Origin: Conidiobolus incongruus B7586
Taxonomy: Eukaryota; Entomophthoromycota; Entomophthoromycetes; Entomophthorales; Conidiobolaceae
Direction of reading: 5' to 3'
NCBI GenBank assembly: GCA_000697335.1
Contig: JNEM01011610.1
Location: forward strand, 1-28,081
DNA: 28,081 nt
The position numbers and the translations under genes are program-made. Positions 24,043-28,081 of this stretch are shown in pieces (position 1 is the stretch's first letter; every line of letters starts with the position of its first letter). The notes beneath the pieces are model-generated. The model saw only the letters and a program-made list of their open reading frames with translations. It was not told the DNA's origin and searched no databases.

Positions 24043-24725
24043 CAAAAATAATACTCTAAATATTTATACTTATCTTTTGTATTTACATTCCCTTTATTTT
24101 TTTAATGTATCTTTTTAAGATTATGATATTCAATTCTTTGAATATTAATCTATTGCCATATTTATATTTTAATGTTCTATTCAACCAAAAATTATTATTA
24201 TTATCTTAAATATTTTTTTCTTAAATAAATACTCAAAAATTCTATATTAATATTATTTGATTTAATTAAATTAATTTTATTTGAATTTTACTATTAAAAC
24301 AAATTCTAATAATATTTTTAAATTCTTATAAAATTTGATTGATTTAAAATTAATATCAATTAATAATGTTGAGTTAATATCCATTTTTGAAAGTTGGTTC
24401 TAATAAAATATCGTTATATTGATTTTGATTGAGATTTAATAATGATATTTTCCTTTTCTTCCTAAGTATTTAAATTGAGTAAATTATATTTTTAAAACAC
24501 ATAATTTAAATAATTAATAGCCTTTGAAATATATAATTAAATGATCACAATTTTATTATTTAATTGAATTTTTCATATTATATGTTATTAATTAAACATG
24601 TACATAAAATATATATAAAATTGAATAATTCAAATTAAATATAAACTATTATCAACAATAAACCATGATATTTATTCAACCAATCAACACAGTAATTGCT
24701 CTATATGATAATCTTTAATATGTTT
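24043..24725. other. AT-rich spacer between tRNA-Asn and shugoshin
   Basis: No gene or repeat seen. It holds the 3' flank of the minus-strand shugoshin gene. Confidence 0.5.
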
Positions 24726-25772
24726 TCACCACTCTCTTCTCATTTTCCTAAAAATAGTCAATATTAATAACTTAGAGGGACGGATGTGCGATGACTTACT
24801 TCCTCAAACTGGGTAATTCATAGTTAATTTTTCTACTATTTCTCAAACTTCTTCGATCAGTGATTAATTCACTTTGAGCTGAAGTGGACTGTTGCTGAGT
24901 AGTTGATTCCTGAGGTTTAGAAAACTTGTTCTCTGGTTGAGGACTTAACTCATCAGACTTGACAGGTTTGTAAATATTCTAAAAAGTGGAAATATTATCA
25001 ATCATATAAATTTGCTAAGGATATAATATTACATGATCTGGTACGATATTCAGGATCTCTTTGCTCTCAGAAATTAGAGTTAGTTTAGTTGTTGGCGATT
25101 CCTGACGATTGGATTGAGTTGATGGTTTTTTAGGTGATAGCGCTTTACTGTATATCAGCAAAAATATGTTAATTATTATTAAAGTTTTTGTTTGATTAAT
25201 ATTACCTTGGACTAGCTGTATTCGATTTCTTGGAAAATTGATCCAATTTTGGACTAATATCCAATTGAGAGAGTTCTAAGTAAATAAAGAAATGAGTACT
25301 AATAATAGAATCAATTTCAATTCATATGTGCCTTGATTAGCTTCATAATATTCATTCCTATTCCAAAAACTTTTCAAGTCCATGACCTGATCCTGCAACC
25401 CGTGCATAGTCAATTCAATATTCGAAATTTTACTTTCAACAATTTCCTAACTAATAATTAGTCCCAGCACTATACGCCATATTACAATAATTCAATACCT
25501 TAAAATTATCATTCACGCTCAATCTGTTAGAATTCCATTTCAATTTAACATTGTTAAGCTTAAGTACTTTATTCTCATCCAAAAGCTTTCGATTCTGTTG
25601 TAAAACTTGATTCAATCTCCTAAACTTGGGTCAATATAGTGTCAATTTTGAGTATTAAAAGTTACTTCGCTAATTGATGATTTTGAAATTTTAAATCTAA
25701 AACTATTGAGTGAATATGGGAATATTGGGGAATTAAGATGAAATTACTTGTGTTGGAGGTATTGGAATTCAT
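24726..25772 (-). CDS. SGO1: Shugoshin, seven small exons
   Basis: Predicted 242-residue protein. Exons: 25772-25666, 25619-25499, 25446-25332, 25275-25206, 25147-25033, 24978-24800 and 24747-24726. All six introns are 46-58 nt and every phase closes. Shugoshin shields centromeric cohesin from separase by recruiting PP2A. The N-terminus carries the coiled coil that binds PP2A and dimerises (about 31-75, QLAKRLNQVLQQNRKLLDEN). The middle is Ser/Pro/Gln-rich. The C-terminus has the basic shugoshin motif RRSLRNSRKINYELPSLRK, and the last 22-nt exon adds KMRREW, completing the family's LPSLxxKMRR ending. Without that exon the frame stops right after the motif at a TAA made by the GTAAGT donor. 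Intron 3 uses a GC donor (GCACAT) and is the least certain junction. The length is short for the family. Whether it is the mitotic or meiotic type cannot be told. Confidence 0.85.
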
Positions 25773-26644
25773 TGAGGAATGATTAGGGAGAGAAAGAGAG
25801 AAATGAATTGTTTATAAAATCAGATAAGTATTTATATTTTGGAAATGAATGAATAGAATGAAATGATTCATCAATGAATCATCATTAAAACCAATTGAAC
25901 TCATCATTTTATGACTATATATTGGGTTCTAAATTGTTAACTATTTAAAATTTGAATCAATATATAGTGAATTATTATGATAAATTTTATTATAGTTTCT
26001 AGGAAAATTCCAAAAATTATTTTCAATTAATATATAAACCTTTTAATTATAATTATTAAATAATTTTTGTTAAATTTGTTGTTTATATAAGCACAATGAT
26101 TAACTATATATCTCATTCCATATTAAAAATAACTTGATGATTTACATAGAAATTATTGAAATAGCAATATTAGTATTTTTAGTTTGAAATTCATTCAATT
26201 TTTGAATTGATTACATCCAACAATTTGACCCCTGGTCTTTAGCAAACCCTGTAAATGAATAATTCTGAATTATGATCAATTCAAATCAATTATCAAAGAT
26301 TTCTGGGTTAATGAATTGTTAATACTATTTGAAAATCATTCAATATCCCACAATACTAGTGAGAATTTAGAAGATTACTATAATGCTGATAAAGTATATT
26401 AATCATTGTGTCAATTAAATAAACATGATAATTTAGCCAAACTGAAATGATTTTTAAAACTATTTAAAAATATGAAGCTTTCAAGATATGCTTTTCAAAT
26501 ATCAAACAATATAATTTTTATCAAATATGTTATAATAACTATACTAATTGATAATTTAAGTATACTTATATTACTTTATAATTTAAATAATGGGAATTTT
26601 TTGCAATTGAAAAAAAATAAACATTTTAATATATAAAAAGTAAA
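25773..26644. other. Shugoshin upstream region and AT-rich spacer
   Basis: No supported gene. A short purine-rich stretch with direct ATGAATCATC-type repeats lies at about 25845-25890. Around 26225-26260 the minus strand reads TTTACAG followed by GFAKDQGSNCW, which resembles either a 3' splice site with a tiny exon or the FSKNQR part of an Stc1 module. Neither is firm. Confidence 0.35.
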
Positions 26645-27600
26645 AATAAATATATATTATAAAATTAATAGTTTTTTTTTATTTCTAATAACTTTTTGCT
26701 ATACTTTTAGCAAAGATCTAACACTTAAAAAACAGTTTTTTTTATTAAAGACTAAAATTTGATATTTCACAAACCAATTAAATTTTCTTGTAGAAATTTT
26801 CTTTCCTGTAAGCTAGTTTTTTAATTGCCCAAAACAATTATAATTATATAGGTTATAATTTAAGGAATAAACTAGATGTGGTAGTTTTTTCCAGTTATTT
26901 TTAATTAGAAAGTTTTTTATAATTTTAGATTTATGTATTTTATAATTATCATGTAAAATAATAAGTCTTCTTAAATTATATTGAGAATACCAATTAAAAA
27001 TAGTTTTATTTAAAAAACAAATATAAAGTTTATTATTAGTAGATTTTCTTTTAGGAATTAAATAAAAATAGTATATGCTATTATAATCTAATATTATAAT
27101 TAACATTCACTTATTAATAAAGTGTTTATTTAAAGGAATTTATAGAGGGGGTTAATTTAACTTAATCTAACACTTTGATTTATGTTTTAATAAAAGATTA
27201 TACAAAAGAATTTAAAATTCATCAATTATAATAATTCACTATAAAAGCTTTAGTTTCTAGTTATACTTTAATAAGTTTTATTTAGCAATAGCTACTTTAA
27301 CTTTTTTTAAGCTTTAGTTAAATTATAAGGTACCTATTTTATATTTTTATTAATTAATTTTAATTTAAATTTTAATATATATAAAATATTTATGTAACTA
27401 ATATTAAAGTATCTTGATAATTTTTTAACTAAAATAAAAAAGTATTTTTTAATATAATTTTTTACTTTATTAACAATTAAAAAAATAACAGTTAAAATTA
27501 GTTTTTTAGATTTTAATAGGTTTTAAGTAGTTTTTCTTTTAACTTTAAAGTAATTTACCTAGTAATAAATTGTTAATTTAGATAATGTTTTATTACTAAA
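26645..27600 (-). mobile_element. Mariner (DD34D) transposase relic
   Basis: The minus strand from about 27600 to 26645 reads as a mariner transposase in two frames. The first (27600 to about 27190) gives the DNA-binding part, with VKNYIKKY and, after a stop, VPYNLTKA where mariners have WVPHxLT. The second contains a 97-codon open stretch (27106-26813) with LDYNSIYY (first Asp), LHDNYKIH (second Asp) and YNYNCFGQLKN, matching SDYxLFGxLK, so the third Asp is Asn; the spacing between the second and third positions is 34 residues. Beyond a stop, LTGKKISTRKF and then, after another stop, QKVIRNKKK match the mariner C-terminus. Many stops fall where Gln, Arg or Trp would be expected. It is non-functional. 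Terminal repeats were not certain; the element may extend some tens of bases on each side. A mutated fragment of the same family lies at 1500-1905. Confidence 0.83.
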
Positions 27601-28081
27601 AGCTATTTATAAATTTTAAATGATTTTAAAGGATTTGTGGTTAAGTTTTACTAATACTAAAATAAAAAACTTTTGATGGTTATTATTTAGTTTAAGCATA
27701 ATTAAATTAAATAACTAATTTTAAAAAATTATTTTTTTAATCAAAAAAATTATATATATATATATATATAATTCAAAACTATTTATTTTCCTATTTATTT
27801 TATATATATTTCCTTATTTGAAACTAATAATATGTTTGAAAAATCAGAAATTAAAAAATTTCCCATTTTTTTAATTCTATAATAATAACAAAGAGTTAAT
27901 TTTTATAGTATTAAAAGTTTTAATTTAATAATACACTTTTTATTTAAATAATTGAATAAAAAAATCAAAATTATATTATATTTTAAAAGAAAATTTAATA
28001 GTTTTTTAAAATACAATTGATATTTTATTGAAATTAGTAATTTAATATTAACAAATAATAATTGGTATTTTGAAATTTAAA
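27601..28081. other. AT-rich end of window
   Basis: No gene seen. It probably begins with the terminal part of the mariner relic, holds a (TA)n run at 27751-27771, and otherwise is plain A/T-rich sequence. Confidence 0.45.
27751..27771. repeat. (TA)n dinucleotide repeat
   Basis: Ten alternating TA units flanked by poly-A and AT-rich DNA. Confidence 0.85.

Overview
The window looks like nuclear DNA of a fungus with a very AT-rich genome. The protein-coding exons have ordinary base composition, but the DNA between them is mostly A/T with poly-A/T runs and (TAA)n or (TA)n arrays. Most introns I could place are about 46-58 nt long, start GTAAGT or GTAA, have a CTAAC/CTAAT-like branch site and end in TTTAG, as is usual in fungi. 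Stc1-type zinc modules, known to me only from fungi, support this. I cannot name the species.

Layout. 0.1-1.9 kb: a decayed Tc1-like DNA transposon with readable inverted repeats, then a fragment of a mariner element. 2.6-2.9 kb: an old relic of a Stc1-type zinc-binding gene. 4.85-6.19 kb (+) and 8.26-9.60 kb (-): two paralogous amino acid transporter genes, tail to tail, each with one intron at the same codon. 12.33-12.84 kb (-): a fuller Stc1-like gene whose frame changes twice. 14.74-16.45 kb (+): a membrane-anchored M28 aminopeptidase-like protein that has lost nearly all metal-binding and catalytic residues. 17.65-22.52 kb (-): VPS8, four exons, 1568 residues, the RING-bearing CORVET subunit. 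22.62-22.74 kb: a possible third Stc1 trace. 23.94-24.02 kb: tRNA-Asn(GTT). 24.73-25.77 kb (-): a seven-exon shugoshin gene, none of whose exons exceeds 180 nt, so it is invisible to a long-ORF search. 26.6-27.6 kb (-): a mariner transposase relic of the same family as the fragment at 1.5-1.9 kb.

The host genes do not form one pathway: endosomal tethering (VPS8), organellar or plasma-membrane amino acid transport, a lumenal or extracellular pseudo-peptidase, centromeric cohesion (shugoshin). The common thread outside them is genome defence and decay. Both transposon families are broken largely by stop codons in otherwise readable frames, and differences between the two mariner copies are largely C-to-T/G-to-A, as expected from repeat-induced point mutation or strong AT bias. 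Stc1 in fission yeast links RNAi to heterochromatin; here Stc1-like sequences are themselves found as scattered, decaying copies, which is the most unusual feature of the window.
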